A stretch of DNA of 64,000 bases from Amyelois transitella (GCF_032362555.1 NC_083520.1:1860001-1924000); one strand, 5' to 3'; positions 51,671 through 63,453 are shown, numbered from the stretch's first letter. Notes: generated from the sequence alone by a model not told the origin. Numbers and translations are program-made.

Positions 51671-53384
51671 GCATAATTTCGGTGCTAACTGTCGTATAAT
51701 CAAGATTTCTTCTCATACGCGTCGATACCGTCGCATAACTATTTGTCGCCCGCAAAATCTCCTTATGCGTGCTTATGCGTTCCTGTTTATGTGCGTTTGT
51801 CCTTGTCACATCTACATTTTTCACAGTTTCTGTATGATCTTTCCTCCAAAACGTATCCAAATTGAATTTGCCATTAGCTATATTTTTCTTCAACTTCTTA
51901 TCTAAAGTAAATTGTAACTTAACGTAAACTTTATTTTTGCTATTATTATCCGAGTCCCCGTGACGCCTACTCGCTGGATTGTCACCGTCTAAGTCACGTC
52001 TCAAGTTACCATTACAAGTAGAAAAATCTTTACAAACCGCCGCTTTCATATCTGCTTCGAGATTTTCTAAATCTACGTTGATGTTAGCCGCCAAATCTTG
52101 TTTTAATGTCAAAACTAGTTTAGTTCTTAGAGATTCATCCATTACACTACTGTTCACATTGCTTTTAATACCGTTTATACACTGTTGTATGATATTATGC
52201 ACGTATGCTTTTATCAATTTCATATTTTCCTCGGCACTCCTGTCGTGGTCTAATTCAAACGTGGATGTTTCGCTTTTGAATATTTTTTTTACTTTATGTT
52301 TAGCAGCAGCACCTAATTTGTTTACAACCGCGATAACCATTTCCTTTTCGCCGCTACCATCAGAATTTACATCCGACTGATACATCGCCATGTAATTCCG
52401 AAAAGTATTCGCTACTGTCTCATGCAAATTTTTGTAGAAATAGCTCATGAAGTTCTCTAGTTCACTAGAACACACTTTGAAGTGGAGGCATTTGACCTTT
52501 TTGTTAAAATTGCCAGCTCTAACATTAGATGCTCTCATATCGTTAAAATTATCTTTTTCGTTTGCTTCATCTTTTTTTACTAGTTTACATACAACTTTGT
52601 AATTGTTGGATATGTTGTCGGTGTCGTTCACAATTTGTATTAGAAATTCTTGGATCTGCTCAAAAAACAAGTACAGTTTTTTTGCCGGATTCGTTCTCTC
52701 TGAGAAGCTATTACTCCACACCTCGTCATATTTTTCTTTTATAGCATTCCATTGTGCTGTCCAATTCTTGGTAAGATCTTTAGTCTGCGCCAATCTACCA
52801 TTACGTAATTTTTCTCTGTATACATTGTTGTCTATTCCATCCTCATCAGGACAATTACTTCGCACCATTTGTGCCAGCATGCTGTCTAATGTATTTGTAA
52901 CTAGTTTCTGAGTTTTTATAGAAACCGATTCTTTTAACAATGCCTCCTTTATTTGGTCTCTCAATTTCTTATATTTCTTAACGTTGTCTTTAAATTGTGG
53001 TTGTGGTTCATTGATTCTTAGCTCTTGTTTGGCCATTTCTTTATGCGGTATGAATTCTATGATAGTTGTCTCTTCATCTCCTTCGAGTGTAACATTATCA
53101 TCCCTGTCGTCGATAAGTCCATTATCAAAATTTTGACTGTTTCTCTCATTGTCTTCCAGAAACGGTCTGAGCTCATCTATCTTTTGTTTAATAGCTTTCT
53201 CTATACTACTTTCAAGATTCAGCTCCTTGTGGTCAACAAAATTACGCGATTCACGCAACTTGTGAGTGTACGCTTTGAAAAGTGTTTGCAGAATGTTAGC
53301 TATTACGGCGTATCCATCCATTTGCGGCTCTATGGATTTGGTAGTCCCAAGTATGAGTAGTAAAACTGAAAAATGGAAATCCAT
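51666..53384 (-). CDS. Secreted orphan protein, intronless, 572 aa
   Basis: I do not recognise this protein. It begins with a clear signal peptide (about residues 1-17) and has no later membrane segment. The body is hydrophilic and mostly helical in look, rich in Lys, Asn, Asp and Glu. It has seven cysteines (178, 266, 299, 305, 402, 451, 457) and several N-glycosylation sequons (NVT 97, NWT 207, NDT 253, NIS 257, NSS near 411). The end is basic, with a near-repeat ATVSTRMRRNLDYTTVST. The single exon, convergent to aladin, is unbroken. The first codons overlap an acceptor-like ATTTTTCAG, so an upstream leader exon replacing the first six codons is possible. AATAAA overlaps its stop codon. A lepidopteran-specific secreted protein is likely. 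Its role is unknown. Confidence 0.75.
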   Translation of the reverse strand: MDFHFSVLLLILGTTKSIEPQMDGYAVIANILQTLFKAYTHKLRESRNFVDHKELNLESSIEKAIKQKIDELRPFLEDNERNSQNFDNGLIDDRDDNVTLEGDEETTIIEFIPHKEMAKQELRINEPQPQFKDNVKKYKKLRDQIKEALLKESVSIKTQKLVTNTLDSMLAQMVRSNCPDEDGIDNNVYREKLRNGRLAQTKDLTKNWTAQWNAIKEKYDEVWSNSFSERTNPAKKLYLFFEQIQEFLIQIVNDTDNISNNYKVVCKLVKKDEANEKDNFNDMRASNVRAGNFNKKVKCLHFKVCSSELENFMSYFYKNLHETVANTFRNYMAMYQSDVNSDGSGEKEMVIAVVNKLGAAAKHKVKKIFKSETSTFELDHDRSAEENMKLIKAYVHNIIQQCINGIKSNVNSSVMDESLRTKLVLTLKQDLAANINVDLENLEADMKAAVCKDFSTCNGNLRRDLDGDNPASRRHGDSDNNSKNKVYVKLQFTLDKKLKKNIANGKFNLDTFWRKDHTETVKNVDVTRTNAHKQERISTHKEILRATNSYATVSTRMRRNLDYTTVSTEIMQ

Positions 53385-53541
53385 ACGAATATTATTTTAA
53401 AACAACGTAATTTTGTTTGTAATGAAACTATCGGACTGTTTGATCAAATTTGGCACAGAGATAAAGAAATAATATTTATATTTAGAATTTTTTTTTTCTA
53501 GAATATATTATTGGGGGTGGAGTTCGTTAATTTTCATCACA

Positions 53542-53808
53542 TCACATCATAATGGGACAATTAGGGTAGACATAAGTCTCATCAGAGGCCGTAAAACCAG
53601 TGTATACGTCTACAGTTTCAATAACATAAATTGAGGTCACAATTTTGCATTACCTTTCAGGCCGGTCAGCGTAAAATATGCCATTTGGAGTCGGACACTT
53701 AACTTTGCCCATTTTACGATGGTGTTTATTGCATTCTGGCATGCAGCGAATGTTGTTATCGCCATTTTTATTGCCAATCCTGCATTTTAGAATTCCAAGT
53801 TTACGGTT
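53542..53808 (-). pseudogene. Cysteine-rich secreted-type exon with one in-frame stop
   Basis: On the minus strand a good acceptor (CCTACTTTCTTAG, exon start 53808) opens a coding-like frame: CRIGNKNGDNNIRCMPEC, then KVKCPTPNGIFYADRPER. This is interrupted by TAA at 53650-53652. The same frame stays coding-like after it (VYTGFTASDETYVYPNCP) to TGA at 53542-53544. The CPxPNGxFYAD block loosely recalls the start of a chitin-binding (CBM14) domain. It is either a decayed exon or a gene ending at the first stop. No upstream exon was found. It lies just upstream of the secreted orphan on the same strand. Confidence 0.5.
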
Positions 53809-54254
53809 CTAAGAAAGTAGGTGGATACTGGTTTTTATGACTTCCTTGCTACAATTTAATATGAGAGATCTGTATGCTGTTTTAATTTAAGAGCATCGAC
53901 GGTCCTTCGGTAATTTCTGTACGTTGAATATATTTACATAAAAGCAATATTAGGTGATGAAGAAAACACTAGTGAAGTTAGATTTAAAAAAAAAAAAAGC
54001 AGAAAACAAAAGCATCTTTTTGTATGCAGTACCGCCGTGTAAACACTGCAATATTGTGCAAGTGAGACGTCATGATTTTGGCCGCCATTTTAGATTAGTT
54101 TCTTTATTGAAACGGGGTTAAGGTATATTCGATCCGTCATCATTGGTAGGGTGACCAATTATAATTTATTTTTATTCAGGTGTCTTGAACTGTTCGTCCA
54201 CTGACACTCTCACGGTGATGGAAAACATCGTGAGGAAAGCTGAATATTCTGGCA
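53809..54254. other. Intergenic DNA, nothing certain
   Basis: May contain intron of the cysteine-rich remnant. A short block like the family D body ('gaaaacatcgtgaggaaa') lies at about 54215-54250. Confidence 0.35.
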
Positions 54255-54560
54255 ACTTAATGTGCATGGTTCGGTCATGTGGAGAGGATGAATGAAAACA
54301 GGTTGACTAAGCAGATATACAAGGAGAGTGTGGAGGGAAAGGTCGGAGTGGGAAGACCTAGACGAACGTATCTTGATCAAATTAAGGACGTTCTGGTAAA
54401 GGGTCAGGTCAAAAGTACCCGAAACCGCCGAGCTTGCATGAAGAGAGTTATGAATGTGGATGAAGCGAAGGAAATATGCAGAGATCGTGGCAAGTGGAAA
54501 GAGGTAGTCTCTGCGTACCCCTCCGGGAAAGAGGCGTGATTTTATGTATGTATGTATGTA
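54255..54560 (+). mobile_element. Family B LINE 3' end, best-preserved terminus
   Basis: The open frame codes for the LINE's last 86 residues: MNENRLTKQIYKES, GRPRRTYLDQIKDVL, and the end SAYPSGKEA followed by a stop. The tail GGCGTGATTTTATG then a TATG run ends it. It defines the 3' end used to compare with family A. Confidence 0.87.
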
Positions 54561-54584
54561 TAATCCGAATACGTGTCAAGGGTT

Positions 54585-54700
54585 CCCTGCAAAGGTTGCG
54601 GAGGTCAGACGGGAGTCGGTTTGTGTATAAACCTGACTCACTTAATCCATGATCAAGGGCGGTAGAGATGGTTATAGTTGGTTAGGGTCTATCAAGGAAG
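54585..54700 (+). repeat. Family D fragment
   Basis: 'ggtcagacgggagtcggttt' and 'aacctgactcacttaatcca', plus strand. Confidence 0.55.
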
Positions 54701-54758
54701 AAAGACTTAGCTATATCTGATGATAACAAGAAAAACGAAAACAATAAAGCAACAGCAT

Positions 54759-54764
54759 TTTATT
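54759..54764 (-). terminator. Candidate poly(A) signal of forked
   Basis: AATAAA on the minus strand, 750 bases after the forked stop at 55514. The stretch between, 54765-55513, would be the 3' UTR. Confidence 0.45.
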
Positions 54765-55513
54765 AACAACATTATATATTCCAATTGTCGTACATAACTC
54801 ACACATAATAATATAAGTACATAGACTGCAGAAGCCTACCTACTGACAAGCTTATAACCTAGTATTGCAACGACGGCATCACGATTTATTAAGAAAACCT
54901 TAAATATTTAAGTATTAAATTTTGGCTATAAAAAAAAGATTAAAGCCGTATCAAGTTTTTAGAGGTCAAATAATATATATATTTATATAAATACAGCCTA
55001 AAAGTAAATTAACATTTATACATGACCAACTTAAATATGTGGGTAAAGTAAAAAAATCAATATAAAAATTGCAAAATCTTTGTATTAACAACCTATGTAT
55101 AAAAATCTCGAAATGACTTCGAACTGTTTTAAAAGTATGATTAGATATTTAATTTGGATACATGTAAAAATGTACCAAAAATCCCTAGTTTCTTTCACAT
55201 AAAACAAAGTCATTAAAATCGCATTCGTAATATTTACCTTTTTTATTAAATCTTAAAATAAAAATTAGCGAAATCATTCATATTTTCTTCAAAAAACATA
55301 GTCTGCATTGCTCAAATCAGTTCAATAAACAAAAAAAAAATACAATTACATACAGCCTAAAAATTGCAAGTACTTAACTTTAAAAATATTCTGCATTGCT
55401 TCAATAATAATGCCAATTTCCAAATCCTTCTTTTTTCAATAGAATACAATTTACAGCCTATGGCCTGTGTCACTCGAGTGCTATGATCTTTATTTAGCCT
55501 AGATATTTTATAA

Positions 55514-58500
55514 CTATTCTAGAAGATTCAGTTTACTATTCGTCTTACGAAGCTGGGCGCGCCATGGTATTATCTTTGTGCTGTCTTCATCTTCTTCGTG
55601 TTTGCCGTTCGAGTGACCTGGAGGAATAAAAAAGGTTTAATGAACTCAGTCTTAACTTTTTTTATTCAGCTCATGAATTATATTCTATGTTTCAGTTTTA
55701 TTTCAACCAATGGTTCTTAATTTAAAATTTCTGTGACTTGTAGAAATAAGAAAAAGAAGACAAAGAACAAATTTAAATATTAAATTATAGATTAAAAATG
55801 TAAGTTGAAGAAATGATTCTATATTTTTAGCATGACTGCGAGCACATTGCTGGAAGAATAGAGCTGCTTAAGATTCAGATGGTTTTAAAGAAATAGAAAA
55901 AATATTTTTAGGCAGTTTAGTAAATGAAAAGTATTATAAAAGTATGTATAGAAGTTAAAAGAGAAGGAAATTTAGAAATATTATTTTATAAGCTTATTTA
56001 ATAACATGGGTGAAAATTACACTTCCTAATTCTAATACTATGCTTTTTAGGTAGGGATCAAATATCTATATAGCTATGCTAATTAGATATCATGGCACAC
56101 CAGAATATATTGGTTATACAATGTTATTTGGTTTTAGTGATTTATAGTAGTATGTATCTATAATTTATATACAAATATAGATAAAGCAAATTCTGCTGCG
56201 CCATAAAGTATCAAAAGGTTAATATTAAATTTACATGGCGAACAAAAGGGGAGGTCATTACCTAGTAGTAGGACAGGATATGCTAATAAAAATCTACATA
56301 AATAATACAGATACCGAATGATATGCAGCGTCGTTTGGCCAATCACCGCGTATCCAGCGCCTGTACAAAGCGGCTAGCTGAAAAAAAAATCAACGTAACC
56401 AACCTTCGTAACCACATTTGGTAACTAACCGTTACAATGGTCAGTGAGTTTCGCCTCCGACGGCGCGCGCGTCGGTTGCGAGGGAGTGTCGTAGCATAGA
56501 GTTATGTTGTCTATAGACACGGCGCGCTGCGAGCCGGGATATGCCCGCCAATCGCCGTTCGTTGATCCGTTTGATCCGTTCGTCTCTTCTACTTTTGGGG
56601 TGTATAAGGATTGTCTGAAAAGAAAACGAGAGTTTGTTAGGTCTATGAAAATCATACGTGAATGTTTTTGAATTAAAATTTTAAAAAAAGCTATTTCTTT
56701 GCATTGAAAGAATGCAATCATGAAATTTGGTAATGAAAATTTGGTCCTTTTCTAGAAAAGTTAAAGTAACACCTTGACAAATAAAAGTAATAATATTGCA
56801 TTTTAGCATTCTCTACTTGGAAACCTATTGAGTTTCGGAATTTAGTCATCAACACGTGTAATTATTAATAGTTGAGAAAGGTGTGTTGGTAAATTGTGCT
56901 AAACAATTAAATTTTTTGCTTAAGATACCTAGTCATATAAGATTCTTTCTCCGTAACAATCACTTAAATTCTTATTATTGGTTATCTTCATATCCTCAAT
57001 CATTCTTACTTACTCATAATATTTTTGGTTTTAAGTGACCCATCGGTCTTTTCCGTGACTTAGCTCTGTCTACCCCGCAAGGGATATAGACGTGATCATA
57101 TGAATGAATAATATATATAGGTACATATATGATAAGTAGCCGTACAGTATAATTTATAATCTATTTACGACTCAACCAAAAAAAAAACTCACCTGAGTCT
57201 ATTCTCCGCCTCTTCCCTCCTCTGCAGCAGCTGCCTCTTCCACGCAGGCACCGCCGCCGCCCTCCTTCTCTCCGCTTCTCCCGCCAACTCCCTCTCCAAG
57301 TCCCTCCTCGCTTTCTCCGCGGCCCGTCGCGCCAGCATCTGCCGCTTCCACGCCGGAATCACGTTACCGGACGCGTCCCGTTCCGGCACCTGAGGACAAC
57401 CCTACCGTCGTCCAGCCGTCATCACCGATAAGGGAGCCAGATCAGTGATGACAGTGTTTTACTTTCATCATTGTGACTAGTGGAGGGGTTTGTTTATAGT
57501 TTACTTAAGTAACCCTACCGTCGTCCAGCCGTCATCACCGATAAGGGAGCCATCAGTGATGACAGTGTTTTACTTTCATCATTGTGACTAGTGAAAGGGT
57601 TTGTGTATAGTTTACATAAATAACCCTGCCCTCGTCCAGCTGTTATTACTGACAAGGTCAAAGTGTTTTCAAAACTTTCATTGTCGTGTCTCACAGCAGC
57701 ACAAAGGCCTTCAGAGGTAAAGTTTATTAAATTAAAATGTTTGATGATTTATGATTATGAGATGATGATTTATAAGCTTTTGCTGGAACACCTGGCTTCC
57801 AGGTTATTTCAGACAAATCCGTCAATCATCTTCGTCAATCGACCAATGATAGTAATAATGAGAAATCTTAAAAAAAAAAGCGCAAAATTATAAAATGAAA
57901 TTTTAACTTTCTCGGACATTTTGGTTTTTTATGACTTCCCAAAAGTCAAGGCTCAGGGAGAGGAGCAGTCAACCATCAGAACTTTGCCAAACCATTCAAC
58001 AACCCTGGTCAACTGCTGCCTTATTAAAACTAGGCTTTACAATAACTGAGTATGTAAACTTGAGAATAAGAGAGAAATAGACATAGGTTCAACATTTTCT
58101 TGCGTGTCACAAGGTATTACGCAGCTAAGCGCGTCCCCCACTATTTATTTACAATTGTGTACAGTCAACGAAACTTGACTATTATGGTTTTGTGTTATTT
58201 TTAATTACGAACATAGGTTATTGTTTCTCTACTGTACGTTTGCCGTAATCGAAAATTACATTAGTTGTGAGTAGGTATATCTTTATTTGTGAGCGCCTTG
58301 ACTACCTATATAAGAACCTTAATATGATGATGTTAATAAAATATAACACGTATCGTCTCCTGTTTGTTAAATTAAAATTAATTAATGTACCAATTATCCC
58401 GCTTATACATAAAACACCGTTGTTTTCTTAACAGTTTACATCACACGCGAGGAACCGCGGTCATAACTGCAGCTGCATAACGGTTACAAATTGATTTACC

Positions 58501-61500
58501 ACCTCGTATTGATAAGAATTAATTATACTTTATGTTTGCTACATTATAGTGATTGAATCTTATCTACTAAAGAGTTAAACATAATCTTAAAAACAATCAT
58601 AACAGAACTATTGGCGTTCTGTGAATAAATCAAACACTTTTCTAATAATTATGAATCATGAATGATTAACTATTGTCATACTAACTGATTGAACTTACAG
58701 TGCGTAGGCAGATTTTGACATGTTATCAAGGTGTTATACTTTGAGATTCATGATCTTGATAGATATACTTTAACGATTTAATGAGAATCTACACGGGAAC
58801 GCAATTTTATACGCGGGCGGAGGGGTAGGCAGAGACTACCTCTTTCCACTTGCCACGATCTCTGCACACTTCCTTCGCTTCATCCACATTCATAACTCAC
58901 ATTGATTGATCACAGAAATCATAGAATAGACAATTTTTGATGATTATATAATTTACTCAGAAATCTCCCGATAGTCAATGAAATTTTTAAAAGCAACAAC
59001 AACAATAAATCAATACCGCTGATTTATTTGTCTAGCCGTCACGATCTCCCTAATTAATGGAAAAATAACGACGTCCATTGTCGGTTACAAAAAAGATAAG
59101 CGAAAGTTGTATTTACGACTGTTTAGAGTTTTGAAAGAATCAAATTTATTTGCGCGGGCGCATGTCGTTTCACGCTTTCGTTGGTAGCGACGGATATTCT
59201 ACATTATGTGTTTATTTAATTTGCACTATAATGAATTTAATTACTTTATTAAATGTAGACTGGCAAGGTTTCGCAGTATATTGGCTATTTATCTAGTATT
59301 AAACATTGCATTTCATGCTTTTCAAGATTATTGCATCTATCTTCCTCGCAAGGGACAGGGTATGTGAAACCATATATTTTAATCTCATGTTACACGTTGA
59401 TAGTAGGTTTATCAATTTATAACTGATTATTTCTTCAATCTTTCCATTAATACTTTTGGGTCAGGCTCAGGTCAGACTTGACCAAACAAGGCAATTTGCG
59501 ACAACTTTTTATTCGTTCGTCTGAACATTCACAAGTCTTCTTTGAAATATAAATCACTTGTTCTTGTCATAATTATGCGGAACTTATAATACGTTCGTAA
59601 TAATATTTGTTTAACTCTCGTTTTCGAGACAAAATGTAAGCAGGTTCGCTCTCGAGTTTTAAGTACACTTTCGAAGTTACGAAATCTTGCCATTAATTGG
59701 CTTTCTTGAGATGTTGGTGTTGGCTCTGAACAAACACTTCGATTAATTTCAAATAAGTAGACATTATTATAAGAAACAATCACTGAGTCACTGTTAGGTA
59801 AGGACTTACAGAGTTTTTCTAAAGTTATAGTTTTATACCTAGTCATTCAAAAGCTTGATATTTAAATTCACATCAGTTAAAGACCTTTTAACAGAACGAA
59901 AGTTCAGTTAAAAGTCTTAAACTTTAATTATCCACTGTTGATTTTGCAAGTATTTTTAGAGTTACGGAACATTCGTTAATCTAAGTTCACATTTAGGTAT
60001 AGGTTAGGTATTAAGGTGTCACAAAACATGGCCTTTTATTATCTAAGTATTCTATGTCCGGTTTCCAGTTAAACTGGAAACAGGAACTTAATAAAAATAT
60101 TTTGTTTATACCTGAAGCAATTCCATTAATAAAGTAGGATGAAGAAACATGTTAAAAAATAAAAGCTATTAAACTTTAAAGCCATAGTCGATTTTGAGCC
60201 CACTTGCATGACATTCCAATGTTTCTAAATAAGTAAAATTTTTTGAGATTAACTAATTAAGTTTAAGTGAGAAAATTTTAGTAATAATTAGTTTTAGTTG
60301 TCAAGATAAATTAAATAGTGACTTGATAAATCATAACATAGAACGAAAGTCGTGATGAGGACGATGAACTGATGGCTGCGTCTGCGCAAATTACAGTGTA
60401 CACTATCACGATCACGGCACGATAGACAAATTAGCCATTATTGTATGGTTTGAATTAGATCAAACAGTTTTAACTTCCGTAAGTCCGTGATGCAATTGTT
60501 TATGTAACAGATTAGTTTAATAATATCATGAATGGATAGCTTATTATTATTATGAACTAGCGACCCGCCCCGGCTTGCACGATTATGATAAATTATATAT
60601 GATAAATTATAGATATAAACATTCTTCAGAAAATTCTCTTTCCAATGATAATGAAATTGAACAAGAACAAAATCCGCCTACAACTTTCAGAGATAAGCAC
60701 ATACATCACAGACAAAGAAAAAAGAAGTTTATCATTTGTAAGTTGTGATTAACCTGTAACTGCGATAAAATATTACGATTACTGTATGCTTAATCATAAT
60801 ACTTTATCTCTTAATCCTATTAGGAGAACAAAACTTATGCCAGCTCTAATCTTAGATTTTTTATTCTTTTTATACAAATTGACTTGTTTATGGTTGAATA
60901 ATCATTGCGAGAATTAAAACACGTAGGTAGAGTATTTGAATTTTATCCAAGATTTCTAGGCAGTAAGTCATTTTTACTGTTGTGTTTTCCAATCTTAAAT
61001 TAGTTTTGTCTTTGTTAAAATGCAAGTACAAACTGTTTACATGCACAACGCAAGCAATATCCTATATGCTCCAACAAAAAGATCTAAATGTGATTTATCG
61101 ACTATTTAACCAGTTTTATGCATAACTGCGTAAAATATCTTACTATCCGCGCTCTTGCATGAAATGTACTGCAAAAACGCACAACAATTTTGCCATAGCG
61201 CAAAAAGCAGAAAAACGATACGTGAATTCATCGCGCGACGACAGATCGTCAAAAATGCTTGTCATGATGCATTTCACGGCACTTAGAGAGATCGGGGAGA
61301 AGTGGATCAGTGGGTTAGCGGATGCTATGCGCCTGCGCTTCGAGGAAACGCGTACGATACGAACCCTGCCGTGCGCACGCTCATCGCGCCGCGCGGGCGC
61401 GCACCCGTTAATAAAACCCCCTATTTCAAGTTGTTTGGCCATGAATATGCAATGTGCATAATTACTAAGAATGTCTGTTTCTCTCTTATACATTTTAAAA

Positions 61501-62096
61501 TTGTAATCGTGTAAGTGAACATTAAACACTGACCTGATCGACGAAGTTCTCCGCGGTGAACCGCTTCGTGAACTCCGTGAACGTCTCCTTATCCTGAAGG
61601 CTCTCCCGCCTCGCTCGTTCCACCTTCATTTTCTTGATCCCAGTGATATCCTTAGACATTTTCAGTTCCTCTATCAAATCCGTCTTCGCAGTTTTAAAGT
61701 CCACAGCACTGGATAAGCATTGTAAACTGACGGATCGCGTGGGCGGTGGCGCTGACATTGTTTTGGTTGCAGGGGTCCTGAGTCTGACGGCGGATAGTTC
61801 AGCCGAGCTGATGGCTGCGAGGGGTTGTGTGGGGGCCGACATGGGTGGTTGCGGGGGTGGCGGCGGGACGTTGTCCGGGACGGGGGGCGGCGGCGGAGGT
61901 CGGGCCTCCGCCGGGCCGTCGTCTCGCTTGCAGGGCGCCGTGATGGTCTTTAGGTACTCCGAGGGTTTGATGAGGCGGTCGGGGGCGTTGTGCGGGAACG
62001 CGGGCGGCACGAAGGGTAGCGCGGGCTGTTTGTTGACGAGGTTGGGCCCGCGTGGTCGGTCGTCATCTGCGGAGGCCGCCGAGCCGCGTCGCCCCG
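55514..62096 (-). CDS. f: Forked/espin actin-bundling protein, C-terminal four exons (partial)
   Basis: Orthologue of Drosophila forked and vertebrate espin, which cross-link actin in bristles, hairs and other cell projections. Exons in order: 61534-62096, 57193-57389, 56430-56614 and 55514-55617. Phases close and give 348 residues plus a split codon. The first exon has LVNKQPALPF, RLIKPSEYLKTI, two poly-proline runs (PPPPPP) and LIEELKMSKDITGIKKMKVE. The second has two actin-binding-module repeats, IPAWKRQML and VPAWKRQLL. The last ends in PWRAQLRKTNSKLNLLE, also typical of the family. The ankyrin-repeat or other N-terminal exons were not found and must lie beyond 62096, probably outside the window. 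A minisatellite (57398-57690) sits against the second exon's acceptor. The large intron (57390-61533) holds only retroposon scraps. Confidence 0.92.
55618..56429. other. Last intron of forked
   Basis: AT-rich. No repeat copy or nested gene recognised. Confidence 0.45.
56615..57192. other. Forked intron with a family A scrap
   Basis: A plus-strand 3' scrap of family A (ctctgtctaccccgcaaggg) lies at 57043-57105. Nothing else recognised. Confidence 0.5.
57398..57690. repeat. Minisatellite, 111-113-bp unit, ~2.6 copies
   Basis: Units start at 57398, 57511 and 57622 with 'aaccctaccgtcgtccagcc' (third copy worn and short). Each unit has an internal inverted pair, GTCATCAC and GTGATGAC. The first unit begins seven bases beyond the splice acceptor of the forked exon at 57389, so on the minus strand the array fills the branch-point region. 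Confidence 0.9.
57691..61533. other. Large forked intron
   Basis: A family B scrap (58818-58902, minus) and a family F-type scrap (60550-60590) are seen. A CpG-rich block lies at 61150-61420, close to the upstream exon. A palindrome GTTTCCAGTTAAACTGGAAA lies near 60060. No other exon was supported. Confidence 0.45.
58818..58902 (-). repeat. Family B LINE tail
   Basis: 'aggggtaggcagagactacc' and 'cgcttcatccacattcataa', minus strand. Confidence 0.75.
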
Positions 62097-63228
62097 CTGC
62101 AAGATGGCGGGCGTTAGGGGGGAGAGAAAGTCAGCGCATCAGCGCGCACGCACCCTGTCCATGCGGTGTACAATCGCCGGCAAAATTTATTGTTTTATAT
62201 TTTATTAAATGTGCGCTTTATGTGTAGATAGTTTAATTGTACACACTATCATTTTATTTCTCCCATACCAAAATAAAATAAATCGCGTCGTCTTAATTAT
62301 AGTAGGTATCTTAAATGTATAATTTATATTTAGTATATATACTAAACGGAAATTATAGGTATGCTTTGTTTTTGCCGGCGATAGTACGCTTTAATATAAA
62401 TTGTAAATAACAAATATGCTAGAAGAAAACTAACATTGTAAAGCTCTTTTTAAAGCTCCTATTCAGGTGAAGGAGCTTTAAAAAAGACTATCGGTTATGC
62501 TACCTCTTTCACGCTACACGTCGGAACAAATTATGCCTACAACTTATGGATTTATTTGTCACCCAGAAACATCATCGTATGATCGAAGTATGTAACAATA
62601 AAACCGATGAATCAATTACCAATTTTATCACTGAACCAGACGGTAATCGTAATTCCTAAAACGGTAATCTAGATCGTAATAGCTGTAACTCACTCGCGTT
62701 TACGATCACTTCCTTACATTGGTATTGGCATTTAACTCCAAACATAATAGTATAAAATTGTATAACACCATAATTTGTTATGTGGTCTTGCTTTCTCAAA
62801 TTTGACGGAGATGTTCTGGTGTTTGTGACTTAATTTTTTTTTAAGACTGCCTGCCCCGGCCTTCGGTGCCGTTGAATTTCTAGGAATAAGAATATCTTCT
62901 TAAGAACCTTTAAAGATTTAGCGGAAGTTATTTTTTTTTTACTTTAAGTAAAAGGGTTTAAGAAACAAGTTAAAAAAAAAGTTGAAATCGAGAATCATTT
63001 CTAAAAATGAGTATGTAAATAAATTGTTTTTAGTAGTGATAGTTAAGCACCCGGTCTACTTAAAAAAAATTGAAATTAAAAAACAATTTTCTATGATAAC
63101 CGTGTTACGATCCTTGGGACGAGCTCAATCAATGATATGTCGGTGTTATAAGTATTTTTATAACGATTGTGCAGTTTTTTTCCCTTTCTCTCACTGTAAA
63201 ATCTGTTAGCAATCAAACTAAGTTAAAT
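62097..63228. other. Forked intron, continuing upstream
   Basis: No upstream exon recognised. A 16-bp perfect-stem hairpin (TCTTTTTAAAGCTCCT and its complement) lies at 62445-62486. Confidence 0.4.
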
Positions 63229-63453
63229 ATAAATATATACGGGACAAATTACACAGATTGAGTTGGCCTCGATGTAAGTTCGAGACTTGTGTTACGAGAT
63301 ACTAACTCAACGATACTATATTTTATATATTTTATAATAAATACTTATATAGAGCCAGGCTAATCAAAAAAAGTTCTTTTCTCATCATGCCCTGACCGGA
63401 ATTCGAACCCGGTGTCACAGACAAGCGTACTACCGCTGCGCAATAGAGGCCGT
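63229..63453 (-). repeat. Family C tRNA-headed SINE, near full length
   Basis: Minus-strand copy. Head near 63400-63453 with a worn B box (ggaattcgaaccc on the plus strand) and a deletion before it. Tail begins AAATATATACGGGACAAATT. Confidence 0.78.

Noticed and set aside
51979-53360. Several plus-strand frames of 60-133 codons
   Set aside because: All are opposite the 572-residue secreted orphan and have no features of their own.
57398-57690. CRISPR-like repeat array
   Set aside because: Eukaryotic intron; contiguous 111-113-bp units without spacers make it a minisatellite.
59529-59846. 105-codon minus-strand frame in the forked intron, possible alternative exon
   Set aside because: No donor in a fitting phase and no likeness to forked or any other family.
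61634-62227. 197-codon plus-strand frame, rich in Gly and Ala
   Set aside because: It lies opposite the forked exon 61534-62096 and is a shadow of that GC-rich, proline-coding strand. The forked strand has family matches and splice sites.
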